Source of the DNA: Bacteroidales bacterium | Lineage (GTDB): Bacteria > Bacteroidota > Bacteroidia > Bacteroidales > Lentimicrobiaceae | Assembly (NCBI GenBank): GCA_016709025.1 | Contig: JADJEQ010000001.1 | Span: 1 to 64,000, forward strand | Length of the DNA stretch: 64,000 bases | Direction: 5' to 3' | Shown: one piece after another, positions 25,028-32,526 of the stretch | Position numbering within the stretch: position 1 is the first letter of the stretch | Layout: each line of letters begins with the position of its first letter | The notes under the pieces: model-generated | Databases searched by the model: none | Told to the model about the DNA's origin: nothing | Seen by the model: only the letters and a program-made list of their open reading frames with translations | Translations under genes and position numbers: made by a program

Positions 25028-27139
25028 ATGAAGCCATTTACCCTCTTTATTTCCACAATTCTTATACTAAGCTTGTTTTCCGGAATTACGGTTCATGCCC
25101 AGGAGCCTGTGAAGCCGGAGCAGGCTGCATCTCCGACACTGGAAGACAAAATTGAACAGTTATCGGGTAAAACAGACACCGAACTTGACTATTCCGACCT
25201 GGTGGATGAATTGATTCAATACATCAGAAATCCCGTCAATATAAACCAGGCATCGGAGCGGGAGCTGATGCAACTGCAGTTGAACGACCTTCAGATATAC
25301 AACCTGAATTCATACATTCAAAAATTCGGTGAGCTCACCAGCCTCTATGAACTGAATCTCATTGAAGGATTTGATTCAACGCTTGTTACAAACCTCTCCC
25401 CTTTCATCACCTTTGAACTAAAGCCTTATGGCTCTGACATTACGCTCAGTAACCTGGCCAAATATGGCAGAAATCAACTGATTACGCGCTACCAGCAGGT
25501 GCTGCAGGAGCAAAAAGGTTATTCACCCATCGATGATTCGTCATACCAGGCCAACCCCAATTCGAGATACCTCGGCGGTCCTGAGAAATTGTATCTGCGT
25601 TACGGATACAGCTTCTACAATAAAATACGGTTCGGGGTAACCATGGAAAAAGATGCCGGGGAAACGTTCTCCCCAAAGTCCGACACCCTCAAAAAAGGTT
25701 TTGATTTTTATAGCTTTCATTTTTATTATTCTGGTAAGAAATTTTTAAAGCACCTCGCCCTTGGCGACTACCATGTTCAGTTTGGTCAGGGCCTCACCAT
25801 GACCAGCAGCTTTGGTTTCGGCAAATCAACCAATGCCATTACCAACCGGAGGATTGCGCAGGCTGTAAAGCCAAGTGCAGGGGCCAATGAGAATCTTTTT
25901 ATGCGAGGTGTGGCAACAACCCTGACCCCACTTAAAAATACAGACATCACCTTGTTCTACTCTTTTAAAAAGGTTGACGCCAATGTTGAGCAGGCCGATT
26001 CATTGTCGGCCGAGGAGTTTTACATCAGTTCGCTTCAGGAATCCGGTTATCACCGCACACCCAACGAATTGTCGGGCAAGGATGCGGTTGATCAGACCGT
26101 TTATGGCGGGAACATTCAAACCAGGCTAAAAATGTTCAGACTGGGAGTTACAGCGGTTCATACCGATTTAAGCAACGAACTCCAGAGAAGCAATAGTCTC
26201 TATAACAAATTTGACTTCAGGGGTAAATCACTGACAAACTTTGGATTTGATTATGCGGTAATCCTGAAGTCACTTACCCTCTTCGGCGAACTTTCGGGCA
26301 GCGACAACGGTGGTAAAGCCCTGCTGGCAGGAGCTACGGCTACTCCAGATCCAAGACTGGCCTTATCGCTGATTTACCGCAACTATTCCAAAGATTATCA
26401 GAATCTATACAGCAATGCATTCGCTGAAGGTAGCCGGAATTCAAACGAAAAAGGAATCTATGCAGGTATCCTGGTTCAATTGCACAAAAGGATAAGTCTT
26501 TCCGCCTTTGCCGACTATTTCAGCTTCCCCTGGCTGAGATATGGGGTTGATGCACCTTCATACGGTGAAGAATACCTCGCCCAGCTTACTTATACCCCTT
26601 CGAGGAAAGCTGAAATCCAGTTTCGCTACCGCTACCAGCAGAAACAGATGAATCCTTCGGGAGCCGATGGATACACCGTGTTCCCGGAACCGGAAACCAG
26701 GCAAAACTTCAGATTGAACCTGAGTTTTAAGCCCAATGGAATCATCACATTGAAAACCAGGATTGAGACCACCGACTGGAAGATGCCTGGATTTGAAAAA
26801 CGCAATGGGTTTCTGATTTATCAGGACATTGCTTACAATAACCCTGAAAAGCCCTGGCAATTGAGCGGCCGCTACGCGCTTTTCGACACCGACACCTACG
26901 AAGAAAGACTATATGCCTATGAAAGTGATGTCCTGTATGCTTTCTCTATTCCTTCGTATTACTACAAGGGAAGTCGTTTTTACCTGATGGGTAAATACAG
27001 CATTGGCAGAAGCATCGACATATGGCTCAGGTATGCAATAACCCATTATGCAAACAAACAGGTTATTGGGTCTGGCCTTGACGAGATACAGGGTAACAAT
27101 AAATCAGAAATTAAAGTCCAGCTAAGATTCCGCTTCTGA
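25028..27139 (+). CDS. Helix-hairpin-helix plus outer-membrane beta-barrel protein
   Basis: 703 aa. Signal peptide ~1-25. Residues ~35-135 carry ComEA-like helix-hairpin-helix turns (NPVNINQASERELMQLQLND, then FGELTSLYELNLIEGF), which in cytoplasmic proteins bind DNA. From ~145 to the end is a beta-barrel (ITRYQQVLQEQKGY, KLYLRYGYSFYNKIRFGVTM, FLKHLALGDYHVQFGQGLTM), closing with KSEIKVQLRFRF and a terminal Phe. Known in Bacteroidota as an uncharacterised HhH outer-membrane family. Paired with the PorV/PorQ-like gene (5-bp gap). A periplasmic DNA-capturing role is only inference. Confidence 0.78.
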   Translation: MKPFTLFISTILILSLFSGITVHAQEPVKPEQAASPTLEDKIEQLSGKTDTELDYSDLVDELIQYIRNPVNINQASERELMQLQLNDLQIYNLNSYIQKFGELTSLYELNLIEGFDSTLVTNLSPFITFELKPYGSDITLSNLAKYGRNQLITRYQQVLQEQKGYSPIDDSSYQANPNSRYLGGPEKLYLRYGYSFYNKIRFGVTMEKDAGETFSPKSDTLKKGFDFYSFHFYYSGKKFLKHLALGDYHVQFGQGLTMTSSFGFGKSTNAITNRRIAQAVKPSAGANENLFMRGVATTLTPLKNTDITLFYSFKKVDANVEQADSLSAEEFYISSLQESGYHRTPNELSGKDAVDQTVYGGNIQTRLKMFRLGVTAVHTDLSNELQRSNSLYNKFDFRGKSLTNFGFDYAVILKSLTLFGELSGSDNGGKALLAGATATPDPRLALSLIYRNYSKDYQNLYSNAFAEGSRNSNEKGIYAGILVQLHKRISLSAFADYFSFPWLRYGVDAPSYGEEYLAQLTYTPSRKAEIQFRYRYQQKQMNPSGADGYTVFPEPETRQNFRLNLSFKPNGIITLKTRIETTDWKMPGFEKRNGFLIYQDIAYNNPEKPWQLSGRYALFDTDTYEERLYAYESDVLYAFSIPSYYYKGSRFYLMGKYSIGRSIDIWLRYAITHYANKQVIGSGLDEIQGNNKSEIKVQLRFRF

Positions 27140-27157
27140 TCGGATCCGTTGAATGCT

Positions 27158-27192
27158 TTTGTTAGGTTCGCAATAAAATTTGGTTATTTTTG
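27158..27192 (+). promoter_or_regulatory. Promoter of the POT transporter gene
   Basis: TTTG (27158-27161), 23-bp spacer, TATTTTTG (27185-27192), matching the Bacteroidota TTTG / TAnnTTTG pattern. Leader ~48 nt. Confidence 0.6.
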
Positions 27193-27245
27193 CTACGGGA
27201 AAATTTCAGATCAATTATTTTAATAATCACTAACAACTTATTTTT

Positions 27246-28127
27246 ATGTTAAAAGAGCATCCAAAAGGACTATTGGTTGCGTTCTTCTCAAATATGGGAG
27301 AACGATTCGGTTTCTACACCATGATGGCGATCCTGGTCTTATTTCTGCAGGCCAAATACGGACTTACTGAATCACAGGCCGGTGGTTATTACAGTTGGTT
27401 CTATTTTGGAATCTATGCCCTCGCCCTAATCGGAGGTATTCTTGCCGACGCCACCAGGAAGTACAAGTTTGTAATTCTAATGGGTATTGTTGTCATGTTT
27501 GCAGGGTATGTGGTCATGGCAATTCCGGGAAATCCTTTGGCCATCACTCTTACCGGTCTCTTTACCATTGCCCTGGGTAACGGCTTATTCAAAGGCAACC
27601 TTCAGGCCGTAGTTGGTCAAATGTATGACGATCCCCGTTATTCCAAAGTCAGGGACTCAGCCTTCATGATTTTTTACATGGGTATCAACATCGGCGCATT
27701 CTTCGCGCCATTTGTAGCTACTGGAGTCCGCAACTGGTTCCTGAAAACCCAGGGCTTCGAACACGACGGAAGTCTACCTGCCATGTGCCATGCCTACCAG
27801 AACGGCACACTTGAAAATATGGATGCATTCCAGACACTTGCCAATAAAGTCAGTGGTCAGGCTGTTACCGATCTTGGTGCATTTGCTACTGAGTACATCA
27901 ATGCTTTTGCAAGAGGATATAATTATGCATTTGGTATCGCTGCCGGTGCAATGGTTGTTTCAATGCTCGTTTACATTATTTTCAATAAACTTCTTCCCAG
28001 TGTTGATAAGGTAGTAGCCAAAGAAACAAGCAAAGACGGGAAAGCAAAAGGCAACCTGGTAAGTTTTCTGTTAGCTGCAGGACTTATGGTAACCACATCC
28101 GTAATATTCTACTTTGGCAATGGATGA
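27246..28127 (+). CDS. POT/PTR2 family peptide:proton symporter, N-terminal part (frameshifted)
   Basis: 293 codons covering roughly the first seven to eight membrane segments. Family signatures: FSNMGERFGFYTMMAILVLF (the E-x-x-E-R-F-type motif of TM1, here GERFGFY), GGYYSWFYFGIYALALIGGI (TM2) and GNGLFKGNLQAVVGQMYDD (TM4). POT carriers import di- and tripeptides with protons across the inner membrane. The frame ends FYFGNG-stop at 28127 in the middle of a membrane segment. Removing one T from the run at 28113-28115 reads IFYLAMDDLALGMAV and joins the downstream 313-codon frame, giving ~600 aa, a normal POT length. Either a recent frameshift or a single-base sequence error. Confidence 0.88.
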   Translation: MLKEHPKGLLVAFFSNMGERFGFYTMMAILVLFLQAKYGLTESQAGGYYSWFYFGIYALALIGGILADATRKYKFVILMGIVVMFAGYVVMAIPGNPLAITLTGLFTIALGNGLFKGNLQAVVGQMYDDPRYSKVRDSAFMIFYMGINIGAFFAPFVATGVRNWFLKTQGFEHDGSLPAMCHAYQNGTLENMDAFQTLANKVSGQAVTDLGAFATEYINAFARGYNYAFGIAAGAMVVSMLVYIIFNKLLPSVDKVVAKETSKDGKAKGNLVSFLLAAGLMVTTSVIFYFGNG

Positions 28128-29055
28128 CCTCGCCCTCGGCATGGCCGTTGGTCTATTTGTTGGATTTGTTGCCATGATGTTCCAGATTTCAACCAAAGAG
28201 GAACGTCCAAGGGTAACTTCCCTGCTTCTGGTATTCATTGTCGTAATCTTCTTTTGGATGTCATTCCACCAGAATGGCCTGACCCTCACCTTTTTCGCCC
28301 GCGACTACACAGTGAAAGAAGTTGGTGCATTTACGAATATTTTCTTCAACCTCGAATCGATCCTGGCATTTATAGGCGCCATCGCAGGGGTAGTATTGTT
28401 GTTCAACAAAAAGAGCTCAAACAAACTGATTGGCGGTGCAATGGCACTTGTTTTCGGTGGTTTGACCTATTACTTCGTTTCAGGTTTTGCAGCAAGCAAC
28501 CCCATTGCTCCTGAAGTGTTCCAGTCGTTTAACCCATTGTTCATTGTGTCGCTTACCTTCCCGGTGATGGCAGTGTTTACCTGGCTCCGGAATAAAAACC
28601 TGGAACCTTCTACACCAAAAAAGATTGGTATCGGGATGTTTATTGCAGCATTGGGCTTTCTGGTTATCCTGATCGCTTCAATCGGACTGGTATCGCCTCA
28701 TGAATTGCAGGTGATTGAGAATGGTTCTACTAAATATAACCCTGTTCCGGATTCATCAAGGGTAATCCCTTATTGGCTTATCAGTAGTTACCTGATTCTT
28801 ACCATCGCCGAGTTGTTTCTCAGCCCTATGGGACTTTCATTTGTTTCCAAAGTTGCTCCTGCCCGTTTCCAGGGCCTGATGCAGGGGGGCTGGCTGCTGG
28901 CAACTGCTGTCGGTAATAAATTCCTATTCATCGGAAGCGACTTCTGGGGGAAACTCGACCTTTGGCAGTTATGGGCAATATTTATCGTATGTTGCGTGCT
29001 TTCTGCCATCTTCATCTTCTCCATCATGAAACGCCTCGAAGCTGCCACCAAATAA
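28114..29055 (+). CDS. POT/PTR2 family peptide:proton symporter, C-terminal part (frameshifted)
   Basis: 313 codons in the plus-one frame, carrying the remaining membrane segments. The FFWMSFHQNGLTLTFFARDY stretch (~residues 45-65) is the POT TM7 motif (F-W-x-x-x-x-Q). IAELFLSPMGLSFVSKVAPA and FQGLMQGGWLLATAVGNKFL are the TM10-TM11 signature. It has no plausible start of its own (the frame opens at TTG in mid-helix). It belongs to the gene beginning at 27246. A 38-bp palindrome follows 115 bp after the stop. Confidence 0.88.
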   Translation: MAMDDLALGMAVGLFVGFVAMMFQISTKEERPRVTSLLLVFIVVIFFWMSFHQNGLTLTFFARDYTVKEVGAFTNIFFNLESILAFIGAIAGVVLLFNKKSSNKLIGGAMALVFGGLTYYFVSGFAASNPIAPEVFQSFNPLFIVSLTFPVMAVFTWLRNKNLEPSTPKKIGIGMFIAALGFLVILIASIGLVSPHELQVIENGSTKYNPVPDSSRVIPYWLISSYLILTIAELFLSPMGLSFVSKVAPARFQGLMQGGWLLATAVGNKFLFIGSDFWGKLDLWQLWAIFIVCCVLSAIFIFSIMKRLEAATK

Positions 29056-29170
29056 ACGGCAGAAAAGAACCCGGTTCTCAACAGGTTGCCGCTAAACGAC
29101 TTCCTATTGAAACAATGGTTTGATGGAGTGTTGGAATGTTGGAATAATGGAATGATGGAAAGCATCATAT

Positions 29171-29208
29171 TATTTGCAGGAAAACGACATGTCGTTTTCC
29201 TGCAAATA
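29171..29208. repeat. Perfect 38-bp palindrome
   Basis: TATTTGCAGGAAAACGACA is followed without any loop by its exact reverse complement; the centre is between 29189 and 29190. TTTTCCCCC follows on the plus strand. It could end the POT transcript or be a dimeric protein site. A TGGAATG-type tandem (29118-29160) precedes it. Confidence 0.85.
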
Positions 29209-29218
29209 TTTTCCCCCA

Positions 29219-29425
29219 TGCCCCATGCCCCATGCCCCTGTGCCCTGTGCCCTGTGCCAAGCGGGGGGGGGGGGGGGCGGCGGGGGGGGGGGGGGGAGCG
29301 GGAGACAAGGGGAAAAATGGGCCTGTCTCTCCTTGTCCCCATTTCTCCGTGTCCCCTTGTCTGCTGCTTAAGATACGAAATTTCGCAATTTAACTCCATG
29401 CCCCATGCTCCATGCTCCATGCAAA
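29219..29425. repeat. Low-complexity island with twin poly-G runs
   Basis: CCCCATG and CCCTGTG tandem words (29216-29258), two 15-base G runs at 29263-29277 and 29282-29296, a CTCCTTGTCCCCATTTCTCC tract (29330-29349) that repeats words of the 12295-12345 island, and CCATGCTCCATGC tandems (29397-29423) up to the next start codon. Poly-G runs of this length are rare and error-prone. Confidence 0.8.
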
Positions 29426-29435
29426 CTTTTAAACC

Positions 29436-30386
29436 ATGAACCCATTCATCGGAAAACGCTACAACAGCTACAACGAATACTTTAAGCGCACCTTCGGTCA
29501 ACGGGTGCAGAAAGTTTCGATCGATGCCGGTTTTACCTGTCCCAACCGCGACGGCACTGTCGGAACCGGTGGATGCACCTATTGCAACAACGATGCTTTT
29601 AATCCTTCCTATTGCCAGCCTCAGAAAACTGTGATGCAACAGATTGACGAAGGCATTGAATTTCATAAAATACGTTATCGCCGGGCATTGAAATACCTTG
29701 CCTATTTCCAGACATACTCCAACACCTATGCACCGCTCGCCAGGCTAAAGGATCTCTATGACCAGGCAATGGCTCATCCCGATGTAGTCGGGCTGGTTAT
29801 CGGAACCCGCCCCGATTGCATAGATGATGAAAAAATTGAATATTTTGCCGGATTGGCCAAACAACATTATCTTATGATAGAATATGGCCTGGAGTCAACC
29901 AGCAATAAAACACTCGATTTGATTAACCGTGGCCATACTTTTGAACAAACAGCCACAGCCATTCGTAAAACAGCAATGGCAGGAATAAAAACAGGGGTTC
30001 ATCTGATATTTGGGTTACCGGAAGAAACCAGGGAAGAGATGTTAAAACAGGTAGAGGTAATTTCATCTTTACCCCTCACAACCATCAAATTTCATCAGCT
30101 GCAGATCGTTAAAGATACGGTCATGGCCCGGCAGTTCGTAGAAAATCCTGCACATTTCAGCCTCTTCAGTCTGGAAGAATACCTTGAGTTTATTGTGAGA
30201 TTTATCGAACGACTCAATCACGGTTTTGTGATTGAGCGTTTTACAGGTGAAGTTCCTCCACGGTTCCTGATCAGCAAACCATGGGGGCAACTCAGGGCCG
30301 ATCAGGTAGCTGTGATGATAGAGCAGGAAATGGAAAGGCAGGATACCTGGCAGGGTAAATATTTCGGGAAGCCTGCCGAATCCTGA
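29436..30386 (+). CDS. TIGR01212/YhcC-family radical SAM protein
   Basis: 316 aa, usual length. Opens NPFIGKRYNSYNEYFKRTFG, characteristic of the family. The iron-sulfur cysteines are in CPNRDGTVGTGGCTYC (C-x11-C-x2-C spacing, ~residues 35-50), longer than the classic CxxxCxxC and diagnostic of YhcC/YtqA-type proteins. LMIEYGLESTSNKTLDLINR and GVHLIFGLPEETREEML are the SAM-binding barrel strands. Substrate not firmly established. Single gene, with a hairpin terminator after it. Confidence 0.92.
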   Translation: MNPFIGKRYNSYNEYFKRTFGQRVQKVSIDAGFTCPNRDGTVGTGGCTYCNNDAFNPSYCQPQKTVMQQIDEGIEFHKIRYRRALKYLAYFQTYSNTYAPLARLKDLYDQAMAHPDVVGLVIGTRPDCIDDEKIEYFAGLAKQHYLMIEYGLESTSNKTLDLINRGHTFEQTATAIRKTAMAGIKTGVHLIFGLPEETREEMLKQVEVISSLPLTTIKFHQLQIVKDTVMARQFVENPAHFSLFSLEEYLEFIVRFIERLNHGFVIERFTGEVPPRFLISKPWGQLRADQVAVMIEQEMERQDTWQGKYFGKPAES

Positions 30387-30400
30387 AATACGAAATAATA

Positions 30401-30443
30401 AGCCCTGAAAAAGATGGATAGTAAGTGAATCAGTTTCAGGGCT
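30401..30443. terminator. Bidirectional hairpin between convergent genes
   Basis: 10-bp stem AGCCCTGAAA (30401-30410) / TTTCAGGGCT (30434-30443), between the radical SAM stop (30386) and the Arc-like stop (30464). U-tracts are weak on both sides. Confidence 0.6.
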
Positions 30444-30463
30444 ATTTCAATGAATGAATAGGA

Positions 30464-30652
30464 TTATTGCTCTGCCTCAGACGAAGTTTCGGTGTTCTTT
30501 GGCAATTTCATCCGCCTGGCATCTTTCAGTGCCTTGCTGATGATCCACTCAAGTTGCCCGTTGGTACTGCGAAATTCATCAGCAGCCCATTTCTCAACAG
30601 CTTCAAGCAGTTCAGCATCAACACGAAGTGCAAATGATTTTTTTTGTGCCAT
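30464..30652 (-). CDS. Arc-like ribbon-helix-helix protein
   Basis: 62 aa. KKSFALRVDAELLEAVEKWA has the RHH beta-strand (F-A-L-R-V) followed by helix A, and DEFRSTNGQLEWIISKAL gives the turn and helix B. Arc-type proteins bind DNA as dimers. In Bacteroidota a protein of this kind often follows an SPFH gene. Here it is the last gene of the minus-strand trio (SPFH 32181, LURP-like 31273, this gene). An inverted repeat ~28 bp upstream of the start (30680-30700) is a candidate autoregulatory site. Not an obvious toxin-antitoxin pair, since no small toxin gene is adjacent. Confidence 0.8.
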   Translation of the reverse strand: MAQKKSFALRVDAELLEAVEKWAADEFRSTNGQLEWIISKALKDARRMKLPKNTETSSEAEQ

Positions 30653-30679
30653 TTTTTACTTACACCTTATCGGATATAT

Positions 30680-30700
30680 GTTGGTAGGTAGTTTACCAAC
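30680..30700. promoter_or_regulatory. Inverted repeat upstream of the Arc-like gene, candidate operator
   Basis: GTTGGTA-GGTAGTT-TACCAAC: 7-bp perfect arms with a 7-nt centre, in the gap between the LURP-like stop and the Arc-like start. Size and position suit a ribbon-helix-helix dimer site; binding is inference. Confidence 0.4.
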
Positions 30701-30760
30701 AATAAATTCGCAATTATTGTAAACTGATTTAACTGACAATCTGATCCGGTTAGTCCGGCT

Positions 30761-31273
30761 TCAGCCTGCAGCTGCTCCATGTGACGACTGCCTCGAAATG
30801 TATTCCTTACAAAGGTATATCATAAGAGTCACGATCAGAAGATGGGGAGGATACCTCCTGATGCTGTCGCTAACCTCAATATCGTAGTTATACCTGAATT
30901 TATTCCAGATAAACTTCGTTCTCACAACCAGCATTTCACGGTCATCCTTGTCAGTAAGAAGATAGCGGCTGTTAAACAAACCTTTATGTTTGAAGGAAAA
31001 TTCCCTGTCGCTGCTGCCGAAATGTGTTTCCACAACGGCATGTCCATTCCACTTCTTTCTGATTGTTATGACAACACCGGTACCATCCCTCACCTCAAAT
31101 GAAGTTCTCCAGAAATTCGAGGGTACAATCTGATACACATGCTGATCGGGATCAATAAGACTGGTTTTGGAGGAATACCAGTTTTTGTAAACCAATCTGC
31201 CGGTCTCATTCCCCTCCTGATAAACGGCTATGGTCCTGGAATCAAGGGTAACAGCTTTCATCGTTTCGGGCAT
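30761..31273 (-). CDS. LURP-one/Tubby-C-like beta-barrel protein with C-terminal membrane segment
   Basis: 170 aa, not matched to a named gene. The body is a run of short strands with charged turns (GRLVYKNWYSSKTSLIDPDQ, FWRTSFEVRDGTGVVITIRK, LLTDKDDREMLVVRTKF), the pattern of the LURP-one/Tubby C-terminal fold. A hydrophobic stretch near residues 142-158 (HLLIVTLMIYLCKEYI) may anchor it in the membrane. It lies 29 bp after the SPFH gene and 108 bp before the Arc-like gene, all in one direction. Function unknown; the fold call is by pattern only. Confidence 0.6.
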   Translation of the reverse strand: MPETMKAVTLDSRTIAVYQEGNETGRLVYKNWYSSKTSLIDPDQHVYQIVPSNFWRTSFEVRDGTGVVITIRKKWNGHAVVETHFGSSDREFSFKHKGLFNSRYLLTDKDDREMLVVRTKFIWNKFRYNYDIEVSDSIRRYPPHLLIVTLMIYLCKEYISRQSSHGAAAG

Positions 31274-31302
31274 CTTTCAGATTTTCAGGTTTCCGGGATA
31301 TC

Positions 31303-32181
31303 TTATTGGTGCAGGGTGCCGGTATTAATTACCGGACTGGCATCCTTATCCGAACAAAGCACAACCATGAGGTTACTAACCATTGTCGCCTTCTTATCTT
31401 CATCCAGGTTAATCAGTTTCTTTTCTGAAAGCTGTTCCAGCGCCATTTCAACCATACTAACTGCACCTTCAACAATTTTTTTACGGGCTGCTATGATAGC
31501 CGTTGCCTGCTGCCTGCGCAACATAGCACCGGCAATTTCAGAAGAATAGGCCAGGTAGGAAATACGGGCTTCAATAACATCAATACCTGCTCTTTCGAGA
31601 CGTTCTGACAACTCTGCTTCCAGTTGTTGATTTACCTCTTCCCCACCTGCCCTGAGAGAAATTTCAGACTGGGCATCATCGAAATTGTCATATGGATAAT
31701 GACCGGCCAACTTTCGTATGGCAGCTTCACTTTGAATTTCAACATAGTGAATATAATCATCGACTTCAAATGCAGCCTTAAAAGTATCCTGTGCCTTCCA
31801 AACCAGCACTATACCGATCATAATGGGATTCCCGATCTTATCGTTCACTTTTATAGGATCACTGTTAAGGTTCCGCGCACGCAGGGAGATCTTTTTCCGG
31901 GTAAGAAAAGGATTGACCCAGAAGAATCCGTTGTGCTTGACTGTACCTATATAATCACCAAACAGCACCAATACACTGGATTCGTTTGGATTTACCACCA
32001 GCATACCAGGCAGAAGAAAGATTGCAGTTACCAGCATCAACGCTGAGACTATAACCAGGAATATGTTATAGTTAAAGTTGATCAGGACGAAAATAGGTAG
32101 TATGATCATCACCAACACTACCAAAATCATGATGTAGCCCGATATTGGGCGGACAAATTTTTCTTGTTCTTTTGTTTCCAT
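31303..32181 (-). CDS. SPFH-domain membrane protein
   Basis: 292 aa from the ATG at 32181 (METKEQEKFV); an in-frame ATG eight codons upstream (32205) is possible. Two hydrophobic helices (~14-36 and ~40-58) are followed by the SPFH domain: NPNESSVLVLFGDYIGTVKH, GFFWVNPFLTRKKISLRARN, then IMIGIVLVWKAQDTFKAAFE. The later EAELSERLERAGIDVIEARI and the RRQQATAIIAARKKIVEGAV helix are typical. It differs clearly from the prohibitin-type SPFH protein at 15601: shorter coiled coil, and a YLAYSSEIAGAML motif. First gene of the trio with the LURP-like and Arc-like genes. Confidence 0.88.
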   Translation of the reverse strand: METKEQEKFVRPISGYIMILVVLVMIILPIFVLINFNYNIFLVIVSALMLVTAIFLLPGMLVVNPNESSVLVLFGDYIGTVKHNGFFWVNPFLTRKKISLRARNLNSDPIKVNDKIGNPIMIGIVLVWKAQDTFKAAFEVDDYIHYVEIQSEAAIRKLAGHYPYDNFDDAQSEISLRAGGEEVNQQLEAELSERLERAGIDVIEARISYLAYSSEIAGAMLRRQQATAIIAARKKIVEGAVSMVEMALEQLSEKKLINLDEDKKATMVSNLMVVLCSDKDASPVINTGTLHQ

Positions 32182-32495
32182 TTTGATATCATTTTGATAT
32201 TGCAATAATACGACATCCGGAATACCTTTGTCAAGTATTTATCGAAATATTTTTAAAGAATTTATTTCAGGATCACTGTTGTCAGGTTAAAATTAAGTAC
32301 AGTCTTGTCACGAAGTCACTAAACCCCAAACCTACCTGTTCACACGCCGCCTGCCGGTTTACCCCCCGCAGGTTGGCGACAAAAAGGAGAAAGTAAGCCA
32401 TACTATAAAACCCTGGGAAACCATCGTTAATGAATCTAACCAGTAATATTTTAAGTTTTTTATCGGACAACAATGTTTCCGGGTGTTCAAAAAAC

Positions 32496-32503
32496 TAAAT
32501 TTG
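32496..32503 (+). promoter_or_regulatory. Promoter element (TAAATTTG) for the HAD gene
   Basis: Exact TAnnTTTG. It lies downstream of the first in-frame ATG (32473), so the ATG at 32527 is the likely start, with a leader of ~18 nt. 32282-32472 upstream holds a CCGCCTGCCGG...CCCGCAGG hairpin-like stretch and no gene. Confidence 0.6.
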
Positions 32504-32526
32504 TCACTTTTAATTCCCGAACTTCA

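Noticed and set aside
28105..28130. Programmed frameshifting in the POT gene
   Set aside because: No X-XXY-YYZ slippery site, no release-factor-type signal and no downstream structure seen; a one-base indel explains it better.
29086..29439. 117-codon plus-strand frame between POT and radical SAM genes
   Set aside because: Made of low-complexity CCCATG and poly-G sequence; no domain.
28788..29666. 292-codon minus-strand frame over the end of the POT gene and the start of the radical SAM gene
   Set aside because: Antisense to two recognised genes and crosses a poly-G/CCATG low-complexity island; composition is Arg/Pro repeats.
30464..30652. Toxin-antitoxin antitoxin
   Set aside because: No small toxin gene overlaps or abuts it; the neighbours are an LURP-like and an SPFH gene.
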